32,425 nucleotides of DNA. Origin: Saccoglossus kowalevskii (Eukaryota > Hemichordata > Enteropneusta > Harrimaniidae). The DNA is taken from contig NW_003112489.1 in the NCBI RefSeq assembly GCF_000003605.2, positions 68,196 to 100,620 on the forward strand. Direction: 5' to 3'. A model generated the notes under the pieces. The model was not told the DNA's origin. It ran no database searches and was given only the letters and a program-made list of their open reading frames with translations. A program made the translations under genes and the position numbers. Below are positions 32,232 through 32,425 of this stretch, in pieces. Numbering within the stretch: position 1 is the first letter of the stretch; every line of letters begins with the position of its first letter.

Positions 32232-32358
32232 CTGACAAATGCTGGTAAATAACTGTATGCTCTAGATGAAGTCATGTTATAAATAAATGGCAAATGCCTT
32301 GAAATGTCCTTAGTTGCCCAATCACTGAAATAGGTGTTGAGAAGCCCTTGGTCACCAC
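32232..32358 (-). CDS. GYG: Glycogenin exon with the autoglucosylation tyrosine
   Basis: Acceptor 'atttctag|gtggtgac' (AG at 32360-32359) and donor 'tgtcag|gtaact' (GT at 32231-32230) enclose 127 bp, entering in phase 1 and leaving in phase 2. The product, with the split first Gly, reads [29 protein letters not shown], then [13 protein letters not shown]. It matches human glycogenin-1 GGDQGILNTFFSSWAT...LPFIYNLSS...YSYLPAF almost residue for residue. The Tyr of 'AYSYLPAF' (codon 32257-32255) is the position that receives the first glucose in the family (Tyr195 of human GYG1). The Asp of GGDQG is a conserved active-site residue. The preceding exons, carrying the nucleotide-binding fold and the DxD motif, lie beyond the right edge, so the gene is 5'-truncated by the window. 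Confidence 0.97.
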
Positions 32359-32425
32359 CTAGAAATAATATAAAATCAATCATGACTGCATGTACAAATT
32401 GATCATCAAAACTGCGCTATATGAC

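Noticed and set aside
1-32425. CRISPR arrays, bacterial operons, tRNA or rRNA genes
   Set aside because: The tandem repeats lack spacer structure, intron/exon organisation is eukaryotic, and no tRNA cloverleaf or rRNA core sequence was recognised by eye.

Overview
The window looks like AT-rich nuclear DNA of a marine invertebrate animal. Coding sequence is sparse and split into exons with GT/AG borders. The rest is long introns and intergenic DNA full of small transposon remnants, foldbacks and minisatellites. One repeat family (roughly 157-bp units in dispersed short arrays) recalls the pearl/Helitron-like elements described from bivalve molluscs. That suggests a mollusc or another lophotrochozoan, but a cnidarian or basal deuterostome cannot be excluded from sequence alone.

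Right half (about 19.4-32.4 kb, minus strand): this is the 3' part of a glycogenin gene, the self-glucosylating primer of glycogen synthesis. Four exons can be joined with matching phases: 32358-32232, 31579-31384, 27623-26436 and 19664-19458. They encode the end of the GT8 catalytic domain (including the acceptor tyrosine and the metal-binding histidine), a very large 396-residue acidic linker in a single exon, and the C-terminal glycogen-synthase-binding motif with its stop codon. The 5' exons lie beyond the right edge. The linker exon carries a tandemly repeated amphipathic-helix module and is symmetric (phase 0/0), so skipping it would give a compact, vertebrate-like glycogenin. This is the most interesting biology in the window.

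Left half: there are two plausible first coding exons, both on the minus strand and both ending in a good splice donor. One (9690-9183) encodes a signal peptide plus coiled coils of a secreted or membrane protein. The other (5808-5460) encodes a small SAM-like helical domain. I did not find their downstream exons. Between them lie a decayed non-LTR reverse transcriptase (about 6715-7150) and a 51-bp minisatellite (8030-8371).

Mobile and repeat DNA: a hAT-type MITE with perfect 15-bp inverted ends and an 8-bp target duplication (4601-4760); a mariner-like palindromic MITE flanked by TA (4006-4215); a foldback at 14783-15126; a 136-bp inverted-repeat element at 31628-31763; three dispersed arrays of the 157-bp family (about 1.7-2.45, 14.3-14.55 and 25.48-25.85 kb); a second family carrying a 'ggccgccagttggcc' core (about 1.1-1.7 and 17.5-18.1 kb); 19-bp, 75-bp and 11-bp tandem arrays; and a 49-bp exact duplication inside the large glycogenin intron. 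By eye, CpG is more frequent at about 5.4-14 kb than in the glycogenin introns, the mosaic expected of gene-body methylation.
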